A DNA stretch of 64,000 nucleotides, from positions 558,001-622,000 of the forward strand of contig NZ_VRKO01000016.1 in NCBI RefSeq assembly GCF_012271765.1. Reading direction: 5' to 3'. A program made the position numbers and the translations under genes. This DNA is from Erwinia rhapontici. Its GTDB lineage: Bacteria > Pseudomonadota > Gammaproteobacteria > Enterobacterales > Enterobacteriaceae. The first letter of the stretch is position 1. Each line of letters begins with the position of its first letter. Below the pieces are notes generated by a model, which worked only from the letters and a program-made list of their open reading frames with translations, was not told the DNA's origin and searched no databases. Positions 43,342 to 51,367 of the stretch are shown one piece after another.

Positions 43342-44369
43342 ACGGTTGCACCTTCCGTGCTGAGTGCGGCTAACTGCTCACGCCACTGCGTTTGTTCTGG
43401 CTGGCCTTCGCTGCGTTGACCGTACAGTTGGGCAATCTGCGTGCCGTCGGCAGCAAACAGTTCCAGGCTGGTGACAATGCCGTCAGCGGTGGGCTTACGT
43501 GTGATCCAGCTCTCCGCAATCAGCTGATCCTGCAAATGCAGGGTGAAAGCCGGGTTGAAGATGTTCAGCCAGCCGTGCATGGGCATCAGCTTTTCAATCT
43601 GACCCGTAAAGATCTGCACACAGGCGCGGTTACCGACGAAAATCATAATTTCGTTGCCATCCTGACGCACTGTTTCCAGCAGCGTGGCCAGTGACTGATT
43701 GCTGACCTGCTGCGCCAGATCGTCGCTGACGGCGTGGAAGGCCTGCTGGCGTGAGGCGTTATGCTTTTTCAGCAGACGGAAGAACTGATGCACATCGGTC
43801 ATCGCCCGCCATTCCGTTTCCAACGTGGCACCGTCGATCTCGTCGGCAAAGGCGGCAGGCGTAGCCGGGCTCACACTGAGTGAGGTGACGGGTTCTGCAC
43901 GGTAGTCTGCGATCAGCTGCTGCCAGGCTTCAGAGTGAGTGTTCTCAGTGGCATAAACTTTCAGTACCGCATCACCGTGCTGATCGAAGAACTGAATGCT
44001 CTGACGTTCGCCGTGACCGGTCATCTCCTGCAGGTGAAAAACACTGGCCCACTGATTAACAAACACCCGCAGATCCAGTGCTCGTGGATTCAGCACGATG
44101 CCGGCATGTTCATTGATATGAATATTGCTGAAAACGCCCAAATGCTCGTGTACGGCGTATTCGTTGCGGGTAATACATTTGGTTTCACCCACGGCTTCCA
44201 GCGCGTGCAACAGTTCTCGCATCGCAGGGCGTAACGGTTGTGCCTGATGGCCGACACGCGCTGCGGTCAGTTCCGCTTCACTGATCCCCATCAACGCGGC
44301 CAGATCGCGCGCATATTTCTTAGGATGCTGTTCTTTTAATTCGCTGTATTGTTGATAGTGCGCAGTCAT
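43338..44369 (-). CDS. hmuS: Heme-degrading/trafficking protein HmuS (HemS)
   Basis: This 343-residue HemS/ChuX-type protein has a duplicated domain. Landmarks are the N-terminal KYARDLAALMGISEAEL, the RNEYAVHEHLG segment, and FVGNRACVQIFTGQIEKLMPMHGWLNIFNPAFTLHL in pieces. It binds heme in the cytoplasm and releases iron. The ATG at 44369 is preceded by GAGGA; a GTG five codons earlier is less likely. A Fur box lies upstream. No TonB-dependent receptor (hmuR) or hemP is adjacent. Confidence 0.92.
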   Translation of the reverse strand: MTAHYQQYSELKEQHPKKYARDLAALMGISEAELTAARVGHQAQPLRPAMRELLHALEAVGETKCITRNEYAVHEHLGVFSNIHINEHAGIVLNPRALDLRVFVNQWASVFHLQEMTGHGERQSIQFFDQHGDAVLKVYATENTHSEAWQQLIADYRAEPVTSLSVSPATPAAFADEIDGATLETEWRAMTDVHQFFRLLKKHNASRQQAFHAVSDDLAQQVSNQSLATLLETVRQDGNEIMIFVGNRACVQIFTGQIEKLMPMHGWLNIFNPAFTLHLQDQLIAESWITRKPTADGIVTSLELFAADGTQIAQLYGQRSEGQPEQTQWREQLAALSTEGATV

Positions 44370-44415
44370 TGCTGTTGTCCTCACGGAGCCGCCAATAGGG
44401 AAGGGTATTCATTAT

Positions 44416-44434
44416 CAGAATGATAATCATTATC
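44416..44434 (-). promoter_or_regulatory. Fur box of hmuSTUV
   Basis: The 19 bases CAGAATGATAATCATTATC match the Fur consensus GATAATGATAATCATTATC at most positions and lie about 50-65 bp upstream of hmuS. Iron repression of the operon is inferred. Confidence 0.85.
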
Positions 44435-44499
44435 AATGAAAGAAGGCCGCGTGCAAGCAGAAATTAACCTTCAGGTAACAGTTTGCATAAAGAAGGGCA

Positions 44500-44581
44500 T
44501 ATACCCGTCATACTTCAAGCTGCTTCAGCGTTGGATTCCTTCCATTGCCGCCTTGAAGCCGCTCGAATTATTTAGGGTATA
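44500..44581. mobile_element. MITE-like short repeat element (82 bp)
   Basis: The element starts TATACCCGTCATACTTCAAG and ends CTCGAATTATTTAGGGTATA, with inverted terminal TATACCC/GGGTATA. I recognise these ends from dispersed intergenic elements in Serratia, Yersinia and Erwinia-type genomes (recalled, not searched). The interior is shortened. It sits between the hmu Fur box and the aroH terminator. Confidence 0.7.
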
Positions 44582-44585
44582 AAAG

Positions 44586-44606
44586 AAAGCAGGCCCGTTA
44601 CGGGCC
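44586..44606 (-). terminator. terminator after aroH
   Basis: GGCCCG-TTA-CGGGCC (44592-44606) is a perfect stem; on the minus strand it runs into GCTTTCTTTT, 12 bp past the aroH stop. Confidence 0.75.
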
Positions 44607-44617
44607 AGCCAAAGGTG

Positions 44618-45664
44618 TCAGAAGCGGCTATCGACGGCATCCGCCAGCTGTGCTAAGACGCTGGCTGTATCGTCCCATCCGAGGCAGGGGTCGGTAATTG
44701 ACTGGCCATAAACCAGCGGGGTTTCTGCTGTCACTTTCTGCGTGCCTTCCTGCAGGAAGCTTTCGATCATCACACCCGCAATGGCGCGCGAGCCGTCGCG
44801 GATCTGCTGCGCTACGCTGGTGGACACCTCTTTCTGTAGGCGATGCTGCTTCAGGCAGTTCCCATGGCTGAAGTCGATCACCAGGTGCTCCGGCAGGTGG
44901 AATTCCCGCAGGTGTGCGACCGCAGCGGCAATATCCGCCGGGTGGAAGTTTGGTGCTTTGCCGCCGCGCATAATGATATGCCCGGAAGGGTTGCCGCTGG
45001 TCTGATAGATGGTCATTTGGCCGCGTTTATCCGGCGACAGGAACATATGGCTGACGCGGGCAGCACGAATAGCATCCACGGCGATGCGCGTATTGCCATC
45101 GGTGCCGTTTTTGAAACCCACCGGGCAGGAGAGTGCCGAAGCCATTTCGCGGTGGATCTGGCTCTCCGTGGTGCGCGCACCGATGGCACCCCAACTGATC
45201 AGGTCGGCAATAAACTGTCCGATCACCATATCCAGAAATTCAGTCGCCGTCGGCATTCCCAGCGTGTTGATATCCAGCAGCAGTTTACGTGCCACTGCCA
45301 GCCCATGATTGATGCGGAAACTGCCATCGAGATCCGGGTCAGAAATTAATCCCTTCCAGCCGACCACCGTGCGCGGTTTTTCAAAATAGGCGCGCATCAC
45401 GATCTCCAGGCGGGATTGGTATTTATCACGCAGCACGTTCAGACGTTCCGCGTATTCCAGGGCGGCAACCGGGTCATGCAGCGAGCAGGGACCGACCACG
45501 ACCAGCAGGCGTGGATCTTCACCGGAGAGAATACGGGCGATGCGTTTACGTGACGCTGTCACGTTTTCGATAATGGCAGACGTGATCGGCAGCTGCGCCT
45601 GCAGTTCAGCAGGCGTCACTAAGCTGTCGATGCGCGCGGTCCGCAGTTCATCTGTTTTGTTCAT
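44618..45664 (-). CDS. aroH: 3-deoxy-7-phosphoheptulonate synthase AroH (Trp-sensitive type)
   Basis: This 348-residue DAHP synthase equals E. coli AroH in length and is very similar: MNKTDELRTARI start, VVVGPCSLHD, YFEKPRTVVGWKGLISDPDLDGS, GARTTESQIHREMASALSCPVGFKNGTDG and VIDFSHGNC. It condenses PEP and erythrose-4-P, the first step of aromatic biosynthesis. The ATG at 45664 matches E. coli; the open frame continues upstream without conservation. No TrpR operator was recognised upstream. Confidence 0.94.
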   Translation of the reverse strand: MNKTDELRTARIDSLVTPAELQAQLPITSAIIENVTASRKRIARILSGEDPRLLVVVGPCSLHDPVAALEYAERLNVLRDKYQSRLEIVMRAYFEKPRTVVGWKGLISDPDLDGSFRINHGLAVARKLLLDINTLGMPTATEFLDMVIGQFIADLISWGAIGARTTESQIHREMASALSCPVGFKNGTDGNTRIAVDAIRAARVSHMFLSPDKRGQMTIYQTSGNPSGHIIMRGGKAPNFHPADIAAAVAHLREFHLPEHLVIDFSHGNCLKQHRLQKEVSTSVAQQIRDGSRAIAGVMIESFLQEGTQKVTAETPLVYGQSITDPCLGWDDTASVLAQLADAVDSRF

Positions 45665-45811
45665 GGGGATCTCTAAAATTTTGTCTTCACAACGGCAGGA
45701 ATACCGGGAAGTAATGGCGTTCACCTTAAACCAAACCGCGATGATTTCAACCGTAAAACAGCAGGGGAATTGCATTTCCGGCTCGCTGCGAGCAAGCCGG
45801 AAACGCAAAAA

Positions 45812-46645
45812 TCAGTACATACGGCGCGTAAGACCCATGATATCGAGGATTTTGGTGGCGATCTCTTCCACCGAATAATTCGTACTGTTGAGGTAGCGAA
45901 TCTGATGGGTACGGAACAGCGCTTCAACTTCGCCCACTTCCAGCCTGCACTGGCGCATTGACGCATAACGGGTGTTTTCTGCCCGCTCCTGGCGGATGGC
46001 GGCCAGGCGTTCCGGGTCAATGGTTAACCCGAACAATTTATTCTGGAAGGGTTTCAATGCCGGGGGCAGTTTCAGGTTATCCATATCATCCGCGATAAAC
46101 GGATAGTTAGCCGCGCGAATGCCGAACTGCATGGCGAGATAAAGGCTGGTAGGGGTTTTACCACAGCGCGAAACGCCCAGCAGGATCACCTGCGCGTCTT
46201 CGAGACCGCGCAGTGAGATACCATCGTCATGGGCCAGCGTGTAATCAATCGCGGCAATACGCGCATCATATTTACCGAGGTTGTTGGCGGTCAGACCGTG
46301 CGTACGGTTCGCCACAGGCGCAGGGTCAACGCCTAACTCTTGCTGGAGCGGGGCGACCAGCGACTGGACAATGTCCTGGCAGAAGCCATCGCTTTGCAAA
46401 ATGATCTCGCGGATCTCCGCGGAGATCACCGAAATGAACACCAGCGGACGCACACCGCTTTGCTGGTACAGCGCATTTATCTGCGCTTTCACCGCTTGAG
46501 CGCGCTGCACGTTTTCCACAAAGGGTAGGGTGACACTCTGCGTTGCCACCGGGAACTGTGACAGGACCGCATGACCTAATACTTCAGCCGTGATGGCGGT
46601 GCCATCTGAAATATAAAAAACACTACGTTCGGCGTTCACGTCCAT
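45812..46645 (-). CDS. ppsR: PEP synthase regulatory protein PpsR (kinase/pyrophosphorylase)
   Basis: This 277-residue DUF299 protein matches E. coli YdiA/PpsR, with [15 protein letters not shown], the P-loop GVSRCGKT (157-164), and the end [12 protein letters not shown]. It phosphorylates and dephosphorylates a Thr of PEP synthase using ADP/Pi. It is divergent from ppsA across a 473-bp AT-rich region. Confidence 0.95.
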   Translation of the reverse strand: MDVNAERSVFYISDGTAITAEVLGHAVLSQFPVATQSVTLPFVENVQRAQAVKAQINALYQQSGVRPLVFISVISAEIREIILQSDGFCQDIVQSLVAPLQQELGVDPAPVANRTHGLTANNLGKYDARIAAIDYTLAHDDGISLRGLEDAQVILLGVSRCGKTPTSLYLAMQFGIRAANYPFIADDMDNLKLPPALKPFQNKLFGLTIDPERLAAIRQERAENTRYASMRQCRLEVGEVEALFRTHQIRYLNSTNYSVEEIATKILDIMGLTRRMY

Positions 46646-47118
46646 TTTATCTCCGCTGGCGGGTATGCAGTGCAGACTAAATTAATCTGCCCTGTTAAAG
46701 CAAATCGTGATTCAGTCTACAAAACAAAATAAAAAAACCATTAACTAATGATTTGAACTTTTTATTTTTATAAAATCAGAGAAATCGCACTTTTATCATA
46801 AAATGAAATGATGTTTCTGTTCACTATTCATCTTTATCGCCCTTTCAATTAAAACCATTCTAATATGGAATCCTTTTTTGTTGCGCAAGTGGCGATGCGA
46901 TTTTATTTTGTGATTATTTTCAATTTGCTGATTTGTAAGATAAATTATTATTTTATTTGTTGCGCAACGCTGTTTTATTACGCGGAGAAATCTTAAAAAT
47001 AAAAAAATCATCTGCTTGAACGATTCAACACTTTATCAATCCGGCTTAACTGTGCGAGTCTCAAGAAGCATTACTGTACTCCTCATATTTTTAATTAAAT
47101 CTTACAAGGATTGCTTCA
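46646..47118. promoter_or_regulatory. 473-bp AT-rich divergent control region of ppsR and ppsA
   Basis: This region has no convincing gene. The palindrome TTGCGCAA occurs twice inside TTTGTTGCGCAA (46881-46888 and 46960-46967), 79 bp apart, suggesting a dimeric regulator site pair. A Cra-like operator lies at 47014-47029. AAGGA precedes the ppsA ATG. A 71-codon frame on the minus strand (46796-47011) has no sequence character of a real protein. Confidence 0.55.
47014..47029 (+). promoter_or_regulatory. Cra (FruR) operator upstream of ppsA
   Basis: GCTTGAACGATTCAAC closely matches the Cra consensus GCTGAAWCGWTTCAGC, about 90-105 bp before the ppsA start. Cra activates ppsA in E. coli. Confidence 0.7.
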
Positions 47119-49497
47119 ATGTCCAATAAAGGCCAATTGCCGCTAGTGCTCTGGTATAACCAGCTTGGCATGAACGATGTGGATCGGGTGGGAGGCAAAA
47201 ATGCCTCTCTGGGTGAAATGATTACTAACTTGTCATCGTTGGGTGTATCAGTGCCGAACGGATTTGCGACAACCTCGGAAGCGTTCAACCTGTTCCTCGA
47301 CCAAAGCGGCGTCAATCAGCGTATCTATGATCTGCTGGATAAGACCGATATTGATGATGTTGATGAGTTGGCGAAGGCGGGTAAACAGATCCGTCAGTGG
47401 GTGGTAGAAACGCCGTTTACGCCAGAGCTGGAACAGGCGATACACGAGGCGTACAACCAGTTGTCAGCCGATGATGCTGATGCATCGTTTGCGGTGCGTT
47501 CTTCCGCCACCGCAGAGGATATGCCGGATGCCTCCTTTGCCGGGCAGCAGGAAACCTTCCTCAATGTGCAGGGCTATGATGCGGTGCTCATTGCCGTTAA
47601 GCATGTCTATGCCTCCCTGTTTAACGATCGTGCGATCTCGTACCGTGTGCATCAGGGATACGATCACCGTGGTGTGGCACTCTCCGCCGGGGTGCAGCGC
47701 ATGGTGCGTTCTGATCTCGCCTCTGCCGGCGTGATGTTTACTATTGATACCGAGTCGGGCTTCGATCAGGTGGTATTTATTACTTCTGCGCTGGGCCTGG
47801 GTGAGATGGTGGTGCAGGGTGCGGTTAACCCGGATGAGTTTTACGTGCATAAACCGACGCTGGCCGCAGGTCGCCCGTCCATTGTGCGCCGTAATATGGG
47901 TTCGAAGAAAATCCGCATGGTCTACGCAGATTCGCAGGAGCATGGCGAGCAGGTCAGGATCGAGGACGTGCCAGAAGCAGAGCGTGACCGTTTCTCCCTG
48001 ACGGATAAAGAAGTGGAAGCACTGGCGGCGCAGGCCGTGCAGATTGAGAAACACTACCAGCGTCCGATGGACATTGAGTGGGCGAAGGATGGCCATACCG
48101 GCAAATTGTTTATCGTACAGGCTCGTCCGGAAACCGTCCGTTCTAACGGTTCAGTGATGGAGCGTTACACACTTCAGGGCAACGGTAAGGTGGTGGTTGA
48201 AGGCCGCGCCATCGGTCACCGTATCGGTGCCGGTGAAGTGAAAGTCATTCACGACATCAGTGAAATGAACCGCATTGAAAAAGGTGACGTACTGGTGACC
48301 GACATGACCGACCCTGACTGGGAACCGATCATGAAAAAGGCGTCTGCCATTGTCACCAATCGCGGTGGGCGTACCTGTCATGCGGCGATCATTGCCCGTG
48401 AACTGGGGATCCCGGCAGTGGTCGGGTGCGGTAATGCCACCGATATCCTGAAAGACGGTCACAAAGTGACGGTGTCATGTGCGGAAGGCGACACCGGCTA
48501 TGTCTATGATGAACTGCTCGACTTCGAGGTCAAAAGTTCGCAGGTTGATGAAATGCCATCGCTGCCGCTGAAAATCATGATGAACGTGGGTAATCCCGAT
48601 CGTGCATTTGATTTTGCCTGCCTGCCGAATGAAGGGGTGGGACTCGCGCGCCTGGAGTTTATTATCAACCGAATGATCGGTGTACATCCTAAGGCACTGC
48701 TGGAGTTTGACCAGCAGACGCCGGAGTTGCAGAAGCAGATCCGCACCATGATGAAAGGGTTTGACGACCCGATTGAGTTTTATATTGGCCGCCTGACCGA
48801 AGGGATTGCCACTCTGGGGGCGGCATTTGCGCCGAAACGCGTGATTGTGCGTCTTTCAGACTTCAAGACTAACGAATATGCCAATCTGGTCGGTGGCGAA
48901 CGTTATGAACCTGAAGAAGAGAACCCAATGCTCGGCTTCCGTGGCGCCGGTCGCTATGTGGCGGATAGCTTCCGTGACTGCTTTGCACTGGAGTGCGCGG
49001 CGGTCAAACGTGTACGCAACGATATGGGGCTGACCAACGTAGAGATCATGGTGCCGTTTGTGCGCACCGTAGCCCAGGCGAAAGCCGTGGTGGAGGAACT
49101 GGAACGCCAGGGACTGAAGCGCGGTGAGAACGGGCTTAAGATCATCATGATGTGTGAGATCCCGTCCAATGCGCTGCTGGCTGACGAGTTCCTGCAATAC
49201 TTTGACGGCTTCTCGATTGGCTCAAATGATATGACCCAACTGGCGCTGGGGCTGGACCGCGACTCCGGTGTGGTATCCGAGCTGTTTGACGAGCGTAATG
49301 ATGCCGTAAAAGCGCTGTTGTCGATGGCAATCCGCGCCGCGAAGAAGCAGGGGAAATATGTCGGTATCTGCGGGCAGGGACCTTCAGACCACGAAGACTT
49401 TGCCGCCTGGCTGATGGAAGAGGGCATTGACAGTTTGTCACTGAACCCGGATACCGTGGTTCAGACGTGGCTGAGCCTGGCTGAGTTGAAGAAGTAA
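47119..49497 (+). CDS. ppsA: Phosphoenolpyruvate synthase PpsA
   Basis: This 792-residue protein equals E. coli PpsA in length. It has the N-terminal ATP-binding domain ([35 protein letters not shown]), the phosphohistidine domain with [21 protein letters not shown] (His421), and the C-terminal PEP/pyruvate barrel with ICGQGPSDH near the end. It makes PEP from pyruvate with ATP giving AMP and Pi during gluconeogenesis. PpsR next door is its regulator. Confidence 0.97.
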   Translation: MSNKGQLPLVLWYNQLGMNDVDRVGGKNASLGEMITNLSSLGVSVPNGFATTSEAFNLFLDQSGVNQRIYDLLDKTDIDDVDELAKAGKQIRQWVVETPFTPELEQAIHEAYNQLSADDADASFAVRSSATAEDMPDASFAGQQETFLNVQGYDAVLIAVKHVYASLFNDRAISYRVHQGYDHRGVALSAGVQRMVRSDLASAGVMFTIDTESGFDQVVFITSALGLGEMVVQGAVNPDEFYVHKPTLAAGRPSIVRRNMGSKKIRMVYADSQEHGEQVRIEDVPEAERDRFSLTDKEVEALAAQAVQIEKHYQRPMDIEWAKDGHTGKLFIVQARPETVRSNGSVMERYTLQGNGKVVVEGRAIGHRIGAGEVKVIHDISEMNRIEKGDVLVTDMTDPDWEPIMKKASAIVTNRGGRTCHAAIIARELGIPAVVGCGNATDILKDGHKVTVSCAEGDTGYVYDELLDFEVKSSQVDEMPSLPLKIMMNVGNPDRAFDFACLPNEGVGLARLEFIINRMIGVHPKALLEFDQQTPELQKQIRTMMKGFDDPIEFYIGRLTEGIATLGAAFAPKRVIVRLSDFKTNEYANLVGGERYEPEEENPMLGFRGAGRYVADSFRDCFALECAAVKRVRNDMGLTNVEIMVPFVRTVAQAKAVVEELERQGLKRGENGLKIIMMCEIPSNALLADEFLQYFDGFSIGSNDMTQLALGLDRDSGVVSELFDERNDAVKALLSMAIRAAKKQGKYVGICGQGPSDHEDFAAWLMEEGIDSLSLNPDTVVQTWLSLAELKK

Positions 49498-49511
49498 ACG
49501 CGGGTGGTTGC

Positions 49512-49531
49512 GGGTCGGGCATGCCCGACCC
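49512..49531. repeat. 20-bp palindromic repeat, GGCATGCC-type family
   Basis: GGGTCGGGCATGCCCGACCC is a perfect palindrome followed by CCTACG, the same family as the array at 1-162. It lies 14 bp after ppsA. Confidence 0.85.
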
Positions 49532-49587
49532 CTACGATTAACCAGATATCCTTAGAGGCGTGGCATACCGCGTCCGGGATCGATGCA

Positions 49588-49619
49588 AGGGATAACCGCG
49601 CTGCGGTTATCCTTTTTTT
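49588..49619 (+). terminator. terminator after ppsA
   Basis: GGATAACCGC (49590-49599) pairs with GCGGTTATCC (49603-49612) around a 3-base loop, followed by seven T. Confidence 0.92.
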
Positions 49620-49635
49620 ATGCCGAATTTCAGAC

Positions 49636-49743
49636 AAAAAAAAGCCCATCACAGGGGATGGGCAAAGACTACACACAGCAATTCTTTACTCAGGGAAATA
49701 ACATTGTTCAGAAACCAGTGGGGTGATTTCAAACTTGATATCC
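49636..49743 (-). ncRNA. rprA: RprA small regulatory RNA
   Basis: Read on the minus strand, the 3' half contains CCCTGAGTAAAGAATTGCTG and TGTGTAGTCTTTGCCCATC, then the terminator GCCCATC...GATGGGC with eight T. This matches E. coli RprA almost base for base in the rpoS-pairing seed (CCCTGAGT), the GAATTGCTGTGTGTAG block and the terminator. The position, just downstream of ydiK, also agrees with E. coli. The 5' end is set from the E. coli length of about 106 nt and is uncertain. RprA activates rpoS translation with Hfq. The 5' stem-loop has diverged. Confidence 0.88.
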
Positions 49744-49771
49744 ATACTATGCAACCGCGTTTATGGCGTCT

Positions 49772-49789
49772 TTAAGAATCATCTTATTA
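49772..49789 (-). promoter_or_regulatory. RcsB box of rprA
   Basis: TTAAGAATCATCTTATTA contains TAAGAATCATCTTA, close to the Rcs box TAAGAATATTCCTA. It lies about 30-48 bp upstream of the expected rprA start; rprA is a classic RcsB target. Confidence 0.7.
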
Positions 49790-49964
49790 GTTTAAAACTC
49801 ATAATATTTCCCGGTGCAGGTGGCGGTTTTTAACGCAAATTGATGTGCAAAATATCAGCAATTTGGTGATGCAAGGGCTGGAAAGCGTGAAAAGTGGGAT
49901 TTAGTGATAAATTCCATTAATGAAAATCAGGATTTATGATGCGGAAATATTCCATGCGCTAATG

Positions 49965-49990
49965 TTTGCAGTCAGCGAACTGACTGCAAA
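49965..49990 (-). terminator. hairpin downstream of ydiK
   Basis: TTTGCAGTCAG-CGAA-CTGACTGCAAA is a perfect 11-bp stem 11 bp past the ydiK stop. It lacks a strong T-run. Confidence 0.6.
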
Positions 49991-50001
49991 CGAAGGGGCG
50001 A

Positions 50002-51126
50002 TTATGCTTTTGGCTGGTGCGCTTCTGCTTCAATTTCGGCGAGTTCTTCAACCACTGCCAGCGGGTCTTCTTCCGGTGCCGGTGACTCATGTACCCAGAC
50101 AGAAACCAGGCGGTAAGAGACGGCCAACACGACAGGGCCAATGAACAGACCAATCATACCAAAGGCAATCAGGCCACCAATAACGCCTGACAGAATCAGG
50201 ATCATCGGTAAGTCAGCACCCATACGAATCAGCATGGGCCGCAGCACGTTGTCCAGAGTACCCACCACACAGCTCCAGACCAGCAGGACTGTGCCCCAGG
50301 TGGTGTCTCCGCTCCAGTAAAGCCAGATGATAGCGGGTACCAGCACAATCAACGGACCGAGCTGGACCAGGCAGGAGAGAATCATCAGTACCGTCAGTAT
50401 GGTGGCATAAGGAATACCGGAGATTGCCAGTCCAATACCTCCCAGAACACCCTGAACTAACGCGGTGACGACAACGCCGAGGGCGACCGCTCGAATAGCC
50501 TGACCAGCCAACAAGACGGCAGCATCCCCACGACGAGACGCCAGACGGAAGGCGAAATGACGGATACCGTGCCCCACCTGCTCACCGCGCCAGAACAGCA
50601 GCACGGCAAAGAGCAACATCAGACCGAGATGCATCATAAAGCGGCCAAAGTGGCCCGCCTGCGCAAAGAAGAACCCGGTAGTGCGGCCAATATAAGGCTG
50701 TACCTGCGTAATCAATGCTGACCCGCCGCCGGCTAGCAGATTGTGATAAGCCGAATAGAGCTTTCTACCAACGAGAGGAATGCTGCGCAGCCAATGCAGA
50801 TCCGGCATTTGCAGATGGCCCGAACTGAGCCACGAAAGCAGCGGAGGGACGTTTTCAATCAGGCTGTTAACCAGTACGGCAACAGGAATGATAAAAACCA
50901 GAATCAACAACAGCGTCATGACCAGCACCGCCAGCCCGCGGCGGCCCCACAGCAAACCCTGAATTTTGATCATTAATGGCCAGGTGGCAATCACCACCAT
51001 GCTGGCCCAGGCAAACCCCAGAATAAACGGCTGAACCACCCAAAAACACGCGACAATCGTCAGGCTGATAAACAGCAGTGAAAACACGATTTGCGGTAAG
51101 TCCCAACCTTTTTGCGCGTTCTTCAT
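50002..51126 (-). CDS. ydiK: AI-2E/UPF0118-family membrane protein YdiK
   Basis: This 374-residue protein matches E. coli YdiK (370), with about 7-8 hydrophobic helices in the UPF0118 pattern. They occur in paired segments at the N-terminus, and a charged insert around 75-150 precedes the conserved C-terminal block (GVLGGIGLAISGIPYATILTVL, PMLIRMGADLPMILILSGVIGGL in pieces). Family members have been called putative exporters; the substrate is unknown. It diverges from ydiJ. Confidence 0.9.
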   Translation of the reverse strand: MKNAQKGWDLPQIVFSLLFISLTIVACFWVVQPFILGFAWASMVVIATWPLMIKIQGLLWGRRGLAVLVMTLLLILVFIIPVAVLVNSLIENVPPLLSWLSSGHLQMPDLHWLRSIPLVGRKLYSAYHNLLAGGGSALITQVQPYIGRTTGFFFAQAGHFGRFMMHLGLMLLFAVLLFWRGEQVGHGIRHFAFRLASRRGDAAVLLAGQAIRAVALGVVVTALVQGVLGGIGLAISGIPYATILTVLMILSCLVQLGPLIVLVPAIIWLYWSGDTTWGTVLLVWSCVVGTLDNVLRPMLIRMGADLPMILILSGVIGGLIAFGMIGLFIGPVVLAVSYRLVSVWVHESPAPEEDPLAVVEELAEIEAEAHQPKA

Positions 51127-51367
51127 CGATTAACAATGACCTCAAGTAAAATGCGATTTGTCTCTTAAAATCAGCGCAGGCGCATCGGTTACGCTAACCC
51201 TGACGTTTAAATCATGATGTATGAAACGATTTAGCGACAGAAACAACAGGTTATTCTTTTGCTTCGTTTTTTGAAATAACGGCAGGTCATAAAAAAATGT
51301 GATAAAACGGATAACTGCGCTATTTGAGCAACGCAAACGATTCACATAACTTTTTGGTCACCCGATA

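Noticed and set aside
45665..45811. TrpR operator or hemP gene around aroH
   Set aside because: Neither a GTACTAGTT-type operator nor a HemP-like frame could be found between aroH and ppsR.
46796..47011. 71-codon minus-strand frame in the ppsR-ppsA region
   Set aside because: AT-rich composition, basic low-complexity product, and overlap with likely regulatory palindromes argue against a gene.
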